The position numbers and the translations under genes were made by a program. This document shows, one piece after another, positions 16,881 to 25,971 of a stretch of 64,000 nt of DNA. Below the pieces are notes generated by a model, which saw only the letters and a program-made list of their open reading frames with translations, had not been told where the DNA came from and made no database searches. The first letter of the stretch is position 1. Each line of letters starts with the position of its first letter. The stretch comes from Vreelandella subglaciescola (GTDB lineage: Bacteria > Pseudomonadota > Gammaproteobacteria > Pseudomonadales > Halomonadaceae): positions 1,798,001 through 1,862,000 of the forward strand of contig NZ_LT670847.1 in assembly GCF_900142895.1 (NCBI RefSeq), in the 5' to 3' direction.

Positions 16881-18080
16881 TTAGCCCAGCAGCGAGAGTA
16901 CGTTCTGCGGCAACTGGTTGGCCTGGGCCAGAATCGAGGTACCCGCCTGCTGGAGGATCTGGTTCTTGGTCATATTGGCTACTTCTGTCGCATAGTCAGC
17001 ATCTTCGATGCGCGAGCGTGCCGCAGAGAGGTTGGTCTCGTTGGTGCTCAGGTTGGTGATGGCCGACTCGAAGCGGTTTTGTACCGCACCAAGGTCAGAG
17101 CGCAGTTCATCTACCTGGTTCAGCGCATTATCCATCTGTTCCATCGGGTTAGCGGTAGCACCACTCAGCAGGTCTTTGGCTCCCAGCTCGCTACCCTCAA
17201 CGGTGAACGCAGCGGTAGTAGCAGCAGTAGTGATATCGGCTTCAGCCGGATCCAGCGCAACCTGGAAGGTCTGCGCATCACCAGCACCAGTTCCTGCGAA
17301 GTCAAAGCCTTGGCGGTTCAGTGCTTGTACTTCCGCATCGCTTTGAGCTTGAACGCTTACCTCAGCGTACCAGTTGCCGGCTTCATCAACTTTGGCATCG
17401 CCTGTATCTGCAGTAACAGCAGCAGCACTAACACCCAGCTCAGTTGCAAGATCGTCAGCAAAGTCGGTGACAGAGCTATCGGCAACACCTGTAGACGTAC
17501 CGTAAGCGTCTGCAAAATCCGCCGCAGCCGCGTCTGCAACTGCACCCTGCGGGCCGTTAACGTTGAAGCTATCCAGTTTCAACGTTTTCGAGGTGATTTC
17601 CTCCAGTTTAACGTCGATGGATTCACCGTCGTTGGCTCCTACCTGAATGGACAGGCTCTGGTCTTCAGACAGTACCTTGACGCCGTTGAAGTCGGTCTGC
17701 TCGGAGATACGGTCGATCTCGGTCAGACGCTGGTCGATTTCTGCCTGGATGGAAGCCTTATCCTTGGCGGAGTTGGTGTCGTTCTGTGACTGAACGGTCA
17801 GCTCACGCACACGCTGCAGGTTATCGTTGACCTGGTTGAGCGCGCCTTCAGCGGTTTGCGCGACGGAAATACCGTCGTTGGCGTTACGCTGGGCAGTAGA
17901 CAGACCGGTGATCTGTGCGCTCATGCGGTTGGCGATGGCCTGACCGGCGGCATCATCCTGGGCGCTGTTGATGCGCAGGCCGGAGGACAAACGCTCCATG
18001 GAGGTGGTCAAGTCATTTTGTGACTGGTTCAGGTTTTGCTGGCCGATCATCGCGGTGATGTTTGTGTTGATCACTGACAT
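16881..18080 (-). CDS. fliC: Flagellin, the major filament protein
   Basis: 399 residues. The N-terminal D0/D1 helix is unmistakable (MSVINTNITAMIGQQNLNQS, then RLSSGLRINSAQDDAAGQAI), as is the C-terminal D1/D0 (ALNQVDELRSDLGAVQNRFE, ending ANQLPQNVLSLLG). The middle (~170-300) is the variable surface domain, Ala/Asp-rich and acidic, as in halophiles. The start at 18080 has AAAGGAGAATCACC upstream; the in-frame extension to 18131 is not needed. Secreted by the flagellar export system. A sigma-28 promoter lies ~75 bp upstream, and tandem terminators follow. Confidence 0.97.
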   Translation of the reverse strand: MSVINTNITAMIGQQNLNQSQNDLTTSMERLSSGLRINSAQDDAAGQAIANRMSAQITGLSTAQRNANDGISVAQTAEGALNQVNDNLQRVRELTVQSQNDTNSAKDKASIQAEIDQRLTEIDRISEQTDFNGVKVLSEDQSLSIQVGANDGESIDVKLEEITSKTLKLDSFNVNGPQGAVADAAAADFADAYGTSTGVADSSVTDFADDLATELGVSAAAVTADTGDAKVDEAGNWYAEVSVQAQSDAEVQALNRQGFDFAGTGAGDAQTFQVALDPAEADITTAATTAAFTVEGSELGAKDLLSGATANPMEQMDNALNQVDELRSDLGAVQNRFESAITNLSTNETNLSAARSRIEDADYATEVANMTKNQILQQAGTSILAQANQLPQNVLSLLG

Positions 18081-18151
18081 GGTGATTCTCCTTTCGATTA
18101 CACAGGCCCTGTAGGCCGGCTTTTCGGCCACGTTGTGCGCCGTTGTATTAG

Positions 18152-18178
18152 TTAACGGCCCAGCGCGGAGAACCTTTA
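18152..18178 (-). promoter_or_regulatory. Sigma-28 (FliA) promoter of flagellin
   Basis: Read on the minus strand: -35 TAAAGGTT (18178-18171), an 11-bp spacer, -10 GCCGTTAA (18159-18152). The enterobacterial consensus is TAAAGTTT-N11-GCCGATAA, so 14 of 16 bases match with exact spacing. Confidence 0.9.
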
Positions 18179-18245
18179 GGGTTTGGCGTAAAAAAGTTTG
18201 TAATTGTTTGTAATGAGGGAAGTGGTACGAAGGTGGTGAGTTGCG

Positions 18246-18333
18246 GTGGCGCGGCCGGGCAGGCCTGCGGCCTGCTTCGCCCGGCGCTTGTGCCCGGGGT
18301 GTGGGTATAGCCAGCCTCCTACAAAGACGGCTG
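18246..18333. repeat. REP-like repeat, copy C
   Basis: GC-rich palindromic module (CAGGCCTGCGGCCTG, then CTTGTGCCCGGGGTGTGGGT and CCTCCTACAAA) matching the start of the copy at 22741 and the inverse of 3590-3623. Upstream, 18081-18245 holds the flagellin promoter and leader. From 18334 to 18425 I see only a 34-bp piece repeated from within the Rpn gene (18382-18415 equals 18700-18733). Confidence 0.6.
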
Positions 18334-18425
18334 GGTGCAAGGGCATCGTGGTGACGCAGCGAGAGAACGCAGCGGCGAGAGCGCTGCAGGTGCCGTTTGA
18401 GCCAGCGGGTAATGAAAAGCGGGGA

Positions 18426-19277
18426 TCAGTGCTTATCTGCCATGCGTAATCTGGCGATGTCAGCCATCGTTAACTCTGTCGCCCCGGCAATCTGCTGATC
18501 GCTCAGCACACCCAACTCCAGCAGATGGCGGGCCGTATTGCGTTTGCTTTCTTCCACACCTTCCATGTGACCTTCCATGCGGCCTTCCAGGTGGCCTTCC
18601 CTACGTTCTTTCTGAACCCAGTTTTCAAGATTTTCAGCCAACATTGCTTTGTCCTCCATCACACTATTCAACCGGCTCAGGTCGATCCCGGCCCCAAGCC
18701 GCTGCAGGTGCCGTTTGAGCCAGCGGGTAATGATTGCGTCAACGTGCGCTTTGTCAGGGTCTGCCTCGATGATCGCCACTACCCGATCCACTGCCTGTTG
18801 CAGGGCTTTGTACCCTTCGGTAGCGTTTTCGATACTGAACACGCCGCTCAGCGGGGTATGCCGCCTGGCCAGGTCATCATCCGTGTAGCGCCCTTCATCA
18901 ACCAGATAATAGCGCAGGTGAGGTTGGTAGGCGCGTAAAAACGGCGGCGGTTCCGGCTGCACCATGCCGTAAATATCTTGTTCCGCCGACCAGCGTTGCG
19001 TTCCATTATAAAGCACGATGGGAAACACGGGCGGCAGGCCTTGATGGGGCGTGGTCACGCGGGTTTTGAGCAGGTGATCGTAGAAACAGGCCACGTAGTG
19101 CATCATTCGCAGTGGCATGCGCTGATCCACCGTCGATTGAAACTCCAGCAGGATGTACAGATACACCCGCTGGGTGGTGCCCTGCCAGGTAGCCTCCACC
19201 GACCACACCACGTCTTCAAACTTTTCCTCGAACAGCGGGTACAGGCTCCTCGTGACGACACGAGAGCTTTCAAAGAC
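18426..19277 (-). pseudogene. Rpn-family (YhgA-like) recombination-promoting nuclease, 5' truncated
   Basis: The PD-(D/E)XK-type core of the Rpn/transposase-31 family is visible: DVVWSVE, then YLYILLEFQSTVDQRMPLRM (catalytic E-x-Q) and YVACFYDHLL. The C-terminus shows the glycine-spaced repeats often seen in this family (HLEGRMEGHMEG). The N-terminal ~50 residues are missing: upstream of about 19250 the frame runs into the terminator of the tRNA-Arg gene. Rpn proteins promote RecA-independent recombination and some act in phage defence. Truncation beside a tRNA suggests a scar of element loss or insertion. Confidence 0.65.
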
Positions 19278-19279
19278 AC

Positions 19280-19312
19280 AAAAAAAGGGCCTACGCATTA
19301 ACGTAGGCCCTT
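19280..19312 (-). terminator. Terminator of tRNA-Arg
   Basis: Read on the minus strand: AAGGGCCTACG, TTAATG, CGTAGGCCCTTTTTTT; an 11-bp stem with a T run, ~45 bp after the tRNA. Confidence 0.9.
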
Positions 19313-19355
19313 GAAAACTGTTTTGAAAAAATGTCTTTAAAACCGTTTTTAAATC

Positions 19356-19432
19356 TGGTGCGCCCAGCAGGATTCGAACCTGCGACCCTCGGCTTCGGAG
19401 GCCGATACTCTATCCAGCTGAGCTATAGGCGC
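19356..19432 (-). tRNA. tRNA-Arg (anticodon CCG)
   Basis: 77 nt including the encoded CCA. Acceptor GCGCCTA pairs with TGGGCGC, the D-arm reads GCTCAGCTGGATAGAGT, the anticodon loop is CTCCGAA (CCG), and the T-loop is GGTTCGAATCC. All arms pair. Reads CGG codons. Confidence 0.96.
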
Positions 19433-19518
19433 TTGGTGGTTGCGTATCCTAACCGCCTCGGCGCCGTGTGTCTAGCGGTGGCGGGCGAACCGAAAAACGA
19501 CGTGGGTCACCTTCAGCG

Positions 19519-20151
19519 TTACTGAAACGCCGTCTGCACAAAGCTCTGCCTTGCGCTGACGCGGTGGTGCCATTGCGCTAGCCGGGGGTGCTGCTCTGCC
19601 CAGCTTACCTCGGGCAGGCGGAACGTCAGGTAATCGAGCGCTACCGCGACTACAATGTCTCCAAGGGTGATGCTCGATGATGCCTGAGAGGCATCAAGCT
19701 CGTGCGCCAACCGCGCCAGCGTTCGTTGAATGGCCCGCTGGCGCCGCTGCCCCAGCACGCTGTCGTCAGACTCGTTGCCCTGATGTTTGCGGCTGATCAC
19801 CGTGGTGAAGGCGGCGTCCATCAGCGCTTGGCCAAGCCCGGCGAAGTGTAGCGTTCGCGCCAGATAAGCCGGCGGAATGAGGGGCTCGCGGCGGCCAAGG
19901 CCATCCAGGTAGACGGCAATGAGCAGGGATTCGCTCAGCGTGGTGCCGTCATCGGTCATCAGTGCGGGAATACGCCCTGCGGGGTTGGCCGCAAGCAATG
20001 CGGCATCGTCAGCCCAGGGGTCGCACCAGCGCAGCGTGACGGCCTCAGCCAGACCTTTCTCCAGTGCTGCTTTCTCCAACACTGTTTTCTCCAATACCAC
20101 AATGCGCACCAGCCGTGCGTAGGGTGAGGTCGCGTTGAGAAAGAGTTCCAT
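19519..20151 (-). CDS. Glutathione S-transferase family protein
   Basis: 210 residues. The N-terminal thioredoxin-like domain begins MELFLNATSPYARLVRIV, with the glutathione-binding PAGRIPALMTDDGTTLSES; the all-helical C-domain ends ARQSFVQTAF. It conjugates or uses glutathione in the cytoplasm; the substrate is unknown. There is an odd insertion near the N-terminus: three tandem 15-base units (20053-20097) encode VLEKT, VLEKA and ALEKG. It lengthens the first helix. Confidence 0.88.
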   Translation of the reverse strand: MELFLNATSPYARLVRIVVLEKTVLEKAALEKGLAEAVTLRWCDPWADDAALLAANPAGRIPALMTDDGTTLSESLLIAVYLDGLGRREPLIPPAYLARTLHFAGLGQALMDAAFTTVISRKHQGNESDDSVLGQRRQRAIQRTLARLAHELDASQASSSITLGDIVVAVALDYLTFRLPEVSWAEQHPRLAQWHHRVSARQSFVQTAFQ

Positions 20152-20322
20152 GATGATGGCCTCCCGGGCGGGGCGATTGCAGGCTGAATCGGCGCAAACA
20201 AACCGACGCTACAACCGAATAGCGCAATATGAAACAATACCAACGCATAAGATAAAGCGATATATCCATATAGCCTTTTCCTTTTTTAGTGAAAAGGACT
20301 ATAGCTAACAACCGAGGTTTTT

Positions 20323-21051
20323 ATGACGTCAACAGAACAGCGCGATCGTGAGGATCTTGCCGCCGCTTTCCGCTGGACGGCGCGGCTGGGGCTTCACGAA
20401 GCCGTATCGAACCATTTCAGCCTGGCGCTGGACGACCAGGGTTCAAGGTTTCTCGTGCAGCCCGCCGGCCAGCATTTTTCGCGGGTGCGCGCCAGTGATC
20501 TGCTCGTGGTTGACGCTAACAACGAAGTGGTTGGCGGCCAGGGTGTGGTCGACCCTACGGCGCTGGGCCTGCACGGTGCCATTCACCGCTCGGTACCCAA
20601 CGCGCGCTGCGTGCTTCACACCCACATGCCCTACGCCACCGCGTTGACCTGCGTGGAAAATGGCCGGGTCGAGCCGATCAGCCAGAATGCCCTCAAGTTT
20701 TACGAGCGCATTGCCTACGATAACGAGTTTGGCGGCATGGCCATGGACGACGACGAAACCGACCGCATCTGCGCCCTGCTGCAAGACAAGCCGGTACTGC
20801 TGATGGGCAATCACGGGGTCACCGTTGTGGGTAATACGGTCTCGGAGGCCTTTGACCGGCTCTACTTTCTGGAAAAAACCTGCGAAAGCCAGGTGCTCGC
20901 CATGTCGACCGGCCTGCCCTTGAAGTACGTCGATGAGGCAACCGCGCGGCGCACCCGCGATCAGTGGGAAAACTATCCCGGCCTGGAAGACAATCACTGG
21001 TCAGAGATCCACGCGATGCTGCAAGCCGAGCATAGCGACTATCGTGACTGA
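20323..21051 (+). CDS. Class II aldolase/adducin family protein
   Basis: 242 residues. The metal-binding histidines appear in CVLHTHMPYATAL and later in LLMGNHGVTVVG, with the family opening LAAAFRWTARLGLHEAVSNH. Members are zinc-dependent sugar-phosphate aldolases or decarboxylases, and many are of unknown substrate. The start has GAGG upstream. A BCCT transporter follows after ~100 bp on the same strand, so the enzyme may act on a compound brought in by that transporter; this is inference. Confidence 0.87.
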   Translation: MTSTEQRDREDLAAAFRWTARLGLHEAVSNHFSLALDDQGSRFLVQPAGQHFSRVRASDLLVVDANNEVVGGQGVVDPTALGLHGAIHRSVPNARCVLHTHMPYATALTCVENGRVEPISQNALKFYERIAYDNEFGGMAMDDDETDRICALLQDKPVLLMGNHGVTVVGNTVSEAFDRLYFLEKTCESQVLAMSTGLPLKYVDEATARRTRDQWENYPGLEDNHWSEIHAMLQAEHSDYRD

Positions 21052-21152
21052 CAAGCCGTGACGAACGTTCTGTGACTGAGCGCAGAACGCACCGACAGAC
21101 CAACAATTAGATAGATTGGTTTCTTAATGGGGTTTACACCCAACGAGATTGC

Positions 21153-22721
21153 ATGAGTTCAAAAAAAACCTACACCGCAAGAGACGTCAACAACAGCTTC
21201 GACCCGACGTTGATACTGGTCAGCCTGAGCGTCATTGTGGCGCTGATCGTCGGCCTGGCCATTGCGCCGGAGGCGGGCACCAGGGTTGCTAACGCGATAT
21301 TCACCACCCTGACCAATATGTTCGGTTCCGCCGTACTGCTGTTCACCTTCGGCTGCGTGATATTTCTGACCATCATCGCGCTGAGCCGTTACGGCGAGAT
21401 CCGCCTGGGCGACGGCCCTCCCGACTTCACTACCAAAAGCTGGATTGCGATGATGCTCACGGCGGGGCTGGGCTCGGCCACCGTCTACTGGGCGTTCATT
21501 GAATGGGCGTTCTACTATAATACCCCCGGCCTGGGCATCGAGCCGCAGTCGGACGCTGCCTACTCCTGGTCGCTGGCGTATAACTTCTTCCACTGGGGCA
21601 TCAGCGCCTGGAGCCTTTACTGCATGGCGGTGCTGCCCATCGCCTACCACGTTTATGTGCGTAAAAATGAAGGGATGAGCCTGAGCTCTCTCGTCGCCCG
21701 CATCCTCGGCATCCGTTCGACGGGGCTGGTCGGCAAGCTCATTGATATCATCTTCATCTTCACCTGTATCGGCGGGTTGAGCATTACCCTGGGCCTGAGC
21801 GTGCCGCTGTTGTCGCAGGGCATTGCCCGGGTGCTGGGCATCGAAAGCAGCTTTACCCTGAACCTGATCCTTGTTGCCCTGATTTCCGTTGCCTTTACCC
21901 TAAGTGCGTACCTGGGCATCGAGAAAGGCGTCAGGCGGGTCACCAACTTCAACACCATTCTGGCCATCATCTTCGTGGCGCTGATTCTGGCGATCGGCCC
22001 GACGCTGTTCATCATCGACAGCTCGGTCAACGCGCTGGGGCTGATGTTCAACAACTTCATCCATATGAGCCTGTGGACGTCGCCGGTGGCGGGCGATTCC
22101 TTCCCCAAATCGTGGACGATGTTCTATTGGCTCTACTGGATTACCTACACGCCGTTCATGGGCATCTTTGTGGCGCGTATTTCCAAGGGGCGGCGCATCA
22201 AGGAAGTGATCATGAACATGCTGATCACCGGCAGCGTAGGCTGCTGGGTGTTCTTCGGCATCCTCGAAAACTTCAGCATGGACGCCAATATCAAGCAGCT
22301 GGTAGACGTGGCCGGCAATCTGTCGGTGGATGGCGGTAACGCGGCCATTCTGAACGTCATGAGTCTGCTGCCGGCACCGAGCCTGTTCATTCTGTTCTTC
22401 GTCGTCGTCTCCATGCTGTTCCTCGTGTCTACGCTGGATTCAGCGTCGTATACTCTCGCCGCCACGGCGACCCGCCACCTGAGCAACCATCAGGATCCGG
22501 GGCCGGGCCACCGTGTGTTCTGGTGCGTGATGGTTACCGTGATGCCGCTGATGATGATCTTCATCGACGCGCCGCTGGATACGATCAAGACGGCGGCCAT
22601 CGTCACGGCCATACCGCTACTGGTGGTACTGGTGATCATGAACTACGGCATGATCCGCTGGATGCGCGAAGATTACGGCGATGTTTCACGGGAGGCCATT
22701 CGTAACGCCGGCGTGCGGTAG
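21153..22721 (+). CDS. BCCT-family transporter (betaine/carnitine/choline type)
   Basis: 522 residues with twelve hydrophobic segments. The family stretch around TM4 is present (WAFIEWAFYYNTPG, then FFHWGISAWSLYCMAV) and the central signature region reads WTMFYWLYWITYTPFMGIFVARIS. BCCT carriers import quaternary-ammonium osmolytes or related compounds with Na+ or H+. The start MSSKKTYTARD follows a weak ribosome site. The upstream aldolase suggests a catabolic substrate rather than pure osmoprotection. Confidence 0.92.
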   Translation: MSSKKTYTARDVNNSFDPTLILVSLSVIVALIVGLAIAPEAGTRVANAIFTTLTNMFGSAVLLFTFGCVIFLTIIALSRYGEIRLGDGPPDFTTKSWIAMMLTAGLGSATVYWAFIEWAFYYNTPGLGIEPQSDAAYSWSLAYNFFHWGISAWSLYCMAVLPIAYHVYVRKNEGMSLSSLVARILGIRSTGLVGKLIDIIFIFTCIGGLSITLGLSVPLLSQGIARVLGIESSFTLNLILVALISVAFTLSAYLGIEKGVRRVTNFNTILAIIFVALILAIGPTLFIIDSSVNALGLMFNNFIHMSLWTSPVAGDSFPKSWTMFYWLYWITYTPFMGIFVARISKGRRIKEVIMNMLITGSVGCWVFFGILENFSMDANIKQLVDVAGNLSVDGGNAAILNVMSLLPAPSLFILFFVVVSMLFLVSTLDSASYTLAATATRHLSNHQDPGPGHRVFWCVMVTVMPLMMIFIDAPLDTIKTAAIVTAIPLLVVLVIMNYGMIRWMREDYGDVSREAIRNAGVR

Positions 22722-22740
22722 TAGACGAAGTAACGATGTG

Positions 22741-22885
22741 GGGCGCGACCAAGCAGGCCTGCGGCCTGCATCGCCCGATACTTGTGCCCGGGGTGTGGGT
22801 AAACCGGCCTCCTACAAAACCTGACCAATGCACCATGTCTAATTGTAGGAGGGCAGCTGCGCTGCGCGACCGGCGTGGCCACTGA
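22741..22885. repeat. REP-like bipartite repeat, copy D (inverted relative to A and B)
   Basis: Contains both modules in opposite orientation and order: CAGGCCTGCGGCCTG...CTTGTGCCCGGGGTG...CCGGCCTCCTACAAA first, then ATTGTAGGAGGGCAGCTGCG...GCGCGAC, which is the inverse of the start of copies A and B. This shows the two modules form one mobile unit. Confidence 0.6.
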
Positions 22886-22951
22886 GGCTAATTGCCACGT
22901 TTGTGGCAATTAGCTACACTTGGTTTAAAGCCCCCAATAGAGGCAAACATC

Positions 22952-23173
22952 ATGGCAACAACCAGCATACGGTTAGATCAGGAGCTGATCGAAAAAGCGA
23001 CGACAATGGCCAAAGCGCTCAACCGGACGCCGCCCAAGCAGATTGAGCACTGGGCTAAAATTGGCAAGATCATGGAAGACAACCCCGACTTGCCTTATGA
23101 ATTCGTCAAGCGAGCGATTGTCGCGGAGGCGGAGCGAGAAGCGGGCGAGCTCAAGGATTACGACTTTGGCTAA
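22952..23173 (+). CDS. ParD-like antitoxin
   Basis: 73 residues starting MATTSIRLDQELIEKATTMA, a ribbon-helix-helix start typical of the ParD_like family, with NRTPPKQIEHWAKIGKIMED and an acidic C-terminus. The upstream in-frame start at 22892 is less likely; 22952 begins at the RHH strand itself. It overlaps the downstream toxin by 8 bases. It should bind the toxin and its own promoter. Confidence 0.85.
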   Translation: MATTSIRLDQELIEKATTMAKALNRTPPKQIEHWAKIGKIMEDNPDLPYEFVKRAIVAEAEREAGELKDYDFG

Positions 23174-23456
23174 AGCGACCCGGGTTTTACAAACACCCAC
23201 GTTCAAGAAGGCGGCGAAAAAGCTAAAGCCGAATCAGAAGCAGGAGCTGGATGCCGCCATCAAAACGCTAATGGCCACGCCTAAACTGGGGGAGCTAATG
23301 AAAGGCGACCTGGCCTTTCTGCGCGTCTACAAGTTCAAGATGGGCCAACAACTCACCCTGTTAGGCTACAGCTTTGATGATGGCACCCTAACGCTTGAGT
23401 TGATGGCACTTGGCTCCCACGAAAACGTTTATCGGGACACCAAACGGCGCTCGTAG
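23166..23456 (+). CDS. RelE/ParE-superfamily toxin
   Basis: 96 residues if begun at the TTG at 23166, which has AAGGA eight bases upstream; the open frame extends to 23043 but that part is a shadow of the antitoxin. The RelE fold is suggested by TPTFKKAAKKLKPNQKQELD, GDLAFLRVYKFKMGQQLTLL and LMALGSHENVYRDTKR. It probably acts as an mRNA interferase or gyrase inhibitor. A TTG start and coupling to the antitoxin would keep expression low. Confidence 0.8.
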   Translation: MAKATRVLQTPTFKKAAKKLKPNQKQELDAAIKTLMATPKLGELMKGDLAFLRVYKFKMGQQLTLLGYSFDDGTLTLELMALGSHENVYRDTKRRS

Positions 23457-23482
23457 CCACGGCATAGACGATAAAACATGAA

Positions 23483-23514
23483 AAAACGGGCACCGCGTTG
23501 GCGGTGCCCGTTTT
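23483..23514. terminator. Bidirectional terminator after the ParD/RelE pair
   Basis: AAAACGGGCACCGC, GTTG, GCGGTGCCCGTTTT: a 14-bp stem with A/T flanks, between convergent transcription units. Confidence 0.9.
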
Positions 23515-23570
23515 CATTAGCGCGTCTTGCAAGACTGGGGTTCAACGCTCCCCGTTAAAGCTCTTTCCCG

Positions 23571-25568
23571 TTAAAACTCTTCCCAGTCGTCTTCGCTGGT
23601 GGTGACCGGCGTGCGGGCCGGGGCCTGGCTTCTGGGGGCCGGGGCTGGCGCCTGACGCGACGGGGCAGACGATGACAGCGCCGGGCGTTTGAGGCCGGGC
23701 TGGCTGGCGTCTTCACCGAGGACGAAGGTGTTGATCAGCCCGCTCAGGTGCTCGGCGTGGCGACGCATGTCGGCGGCGGCAGTGGTGGATTCCTGCACCA
23801 TGGTGGCGTTTTGCTGGGTCATGGTGTCCATTTCGGCTACGGCGGTGTTGATCTGGCCGATGCCCGCGCTTTGCTCTTTGGCGCCCGCGGTGATCTCGCC
23901 GATCACGTCGGTCACTTTGGCGACGCTGGCGACAATCTCACGCATGGTGCTGCCGGCATTGCGTACCAGCTCGGCGCCCGACTGGGTGTGCTTGACCGAG
24001 GTGTCGATCAGCCCGCGAATTTCGCGCGAGGCATCGCTTGAGCGGCTGGCCAGCGTACGCACTTCCTGGGCGACCACGGCAAAGCCGCGCCCGTGCTCGC
24101 CGGCGCGGGCGGCTTCGACCGAGGCGTTAAGCGCGAGGATGTTGGTCTGGAAGGCGATGGCATCGATCATGGTGATGATTTCGCTGATGCGCGTGGCGGA
24201 GTCGTTGATGTCTTGCATGGTGGTTTCCACCTGCCCCATCGCATCTTCGCCCTGATGCGCCACCTCAGCGGTCGAAAGCACCAGCTGGTTGGCCTGCTGG
24301 GCGTTGTCGGCGCTGTGGTTCACCGTGGAAGTGATTTCTTCCATTGAAGCGGAGGTTTCCTGCAGGTTGGCCGCGGCCTGCTCGGTGCGGGTAGCCAGCT
24401 CGTCGGCGCTTTGGGACATATGCCCGGTGGCATTATGAACGCTGACACTGCTGCGGCGCACGTCCAGCAGTGTCTCCTGCATGCGGCTGACAAAGGCGTT
24501 GAACTGCGTGGCCAGATTGCCCACCTCGTCGTTGCTTTCCACCGTGAGGCGGCGGGTCAGGTCACCGCGCCCTTCGGCGATGTCGCGCATGGCGTCGGCG
24601 GTGCGGCGGATGGGCCGGGTGATGTGAATAGCGCCCCAGTAGGCCAGCCCGAGGAAAATAAGCGCGAGCACCAGCCCGGTCAGCAGGGCACGCCAGGTCG
24701 CCTGATTCAGCGCGCCATAAATCTGCTGCGAGGGAACTTCCATGACCACGCGCCAGCCGCCGAACGCCAGCGGCGTGCTGAGTGCGACATAGTCAGCGCC
24801 GTTCTGGTTGAACTCGGCAAAGCTGACGTTTTCCTCCGCCGTGGTGGCGTTATCCCGCAGCAGCGTTTGCATCGTCTGTGCCGACATGTGGCCGGACATC
24901 TGCTTGTTGATCATGCTCTCGTCGGGGTGAATGACGATGCTGCCGCCTTCGTCGACCATATAAACGATACCGCTGTCACCGAAGCGGAAATCGCGGATCA
25001 GGTCGCTCATGGTGTCCATGCCCATGCCGATGCCGGCAATGCCCAGCGGCTCGCCGTCGGCTTCCACGCGCCTGTTGATGTAAAGAGCAAAGGTGTCGTC
25101 GGCTTTGTCCTTATCAAGGCTGTATTGCTCGGTGACACCGCTATCCAGAAAGTCGTAGAACCAGTCGTCTTTCCCCTGCCCTTGCTGATCGAGCGTACGC
25201 ACCAGCCCTGCATCGGTGTAGTAATTGCCACTTTCAAGCGGAATAAAAAACGCGGCATGGGCCCCCAGATTCTCGCGAACCTGAGAGAGAAATCCCGTGA
25301 CGGAGTCCAGTTCGTAGGTCGGCTCACCGCGCTCCGCCCAATCCTGCATCAGGGTGTTGTCGGAAATAGCCCAGGCGGCGGTGATCGGCCCGGTCAGCTC
25401 GGCATCAATTTCATGGGCAATAGAGGCGGTGCTGACCGGCAGAGCCGTATCGATCAGGTAGCGGTCCAGCAGCCCTTTTATCTGGGCAATGTTGAGCCAC
25501 AGCATGGCGCCAATACAGGTGAGAAGGGCAATAGCCACTCCGAGAATAAGTTTTGCGCGAATCGACAT
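23571..25568 (-). CDS. Methyl-accepting chemotaxis protein (dCache sensor, with CheR tether)
   Basis: 665 residues; the start [11 protein letters not shown] has AGGAAG upstream. TM1 is at ~7-30, a periplasmic dCache-type sensor at ~35-290 ([31 protein letters not shown]), TM2 at ~300-322, then HAMP and the cytoplasmic signalling domain with the conserved hairpin tip ([20 protein letters not shown]). It ends DDWEEF, a C-terminal xWxxF pentapeptide (DWEEF) that tethers CheR/CheB in high-abundance receptors. The ligand is unknown; dCache domains often bind amino acids or amines. Confidence 0.93.
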   Translation of the reverse strand: MSIRAKLILGVAIALLTCIGAMLWLNIAQIKGLLDRYLIDTALPVSTASIAHEIDAELTGPITAAWAISDNTLMQDWAERGEPTYELDSVTGFLSQVRENLGAHAAFFIPLESGNYYTDAGLVRTLDQQGQGKDDWFYDFLDSGVTEQYSLDKDKADDTFALYINRRVEADGEPLGIAGIGMGMDTMSDLIRDFRFGDSGIVYMVDEGGSIVIHPDESMINKQMSGHMSAQTMQTLLRDNATTAEENVSFAEFNQNGADYVALSTPLAFGGWRVVMEVPSQQIYGALNQATWRALLTGLVLALIFLGLAYWGAIHITRPIRRTADAMRDIAEGRGDLTRRLTVESNDEVGNLATQFNAFVSRMQETLLDVRRSSVSVHNATGHMSQSADELATRTEQAAANLQETSASMEEITSTVNHSADNAQQANQLVLSTAEVAHQGEDAMGQVETTMQDINDSATRISEIITMIDAIAFQTNILALNASVEAARAGEHGRGFAVVAQEVRTLASRSSDASREIRGLIDTSVKHTQSGAELVRNAGSTMREIVASVAKVTDVIGEITAGAKEQSAGIGQINTAVAEMDTMTQQNATMVQESTTAAADMRRHAEHLSGLINTFVLGEDASQPGLKRPALSSSAPSRQAPAPAPRSQAPARTPVTTSEDDWEEF

Positions 25569-25766
25569 GGTTAGCTTCCTGGCCCAGGGGTTCCAAAAAA
25601 GACGAACTACAACTACAAACGAATAGGCGCGGCGATGCCGACGTTGCGTATCAATCCGCCCTTGGGCGTTTATCGGCATGCGCTGGAATAAGTTGAGACT
25701 TTAGAAGGGATTAATATAAAAAATTACACTGGCACACAAACTTTCACACTGAAGCTGGCGCCGCAT

Positions 25767-25784
25767 ATAGAATGATCGTTCTAT
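25767..25784. promoter_or_regulatory. Palindrome resembling a TetR/BetI-type operator upstream of the second BCCT gene
   Basis: ATAGAATGATCGTTCTAT is an inverted repeat with 16 of 18 positions symmetrical, ~190 bp upstream of the BCCT start. The 25569-25971 interval also contains a hairpin with a T run (25838-25866); I see nothing else in it. The link to a BetI-like regulator is inference, since no such regulator is in the window. Confidence 0.4.
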
Positions 25785-25837
25785 CTTTATTCGACCCGCC
25801 ACCATGGCTATGCTAAGATATGCCGACTTTTTATATC

Positions 25838-25866
25838 GCGCCATTCAATGAATGGCGTTTTTTTTT
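25838..25866 (+). terminator. Hairpin with T9 run in the leader of the BCCT gene
   Basis: CGCCATTC, AAT, GAATGGCG, then nine T. It is ~105 bp upstream of the BCCT start and follows no plus-strand gene, so it may be an attenuator or a terminator of a short upstream transcript. Confidence 0.6.
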
Positions 25867-25971
25867 AACTATTTTCCCCATCCGACCGTTTTTTCACGCC
25901 AACGACCTTCTCAACGCAACGACTTTATCAACCACTTCATCAACCACTTCCCAACTTGAACGGTGTAACGC

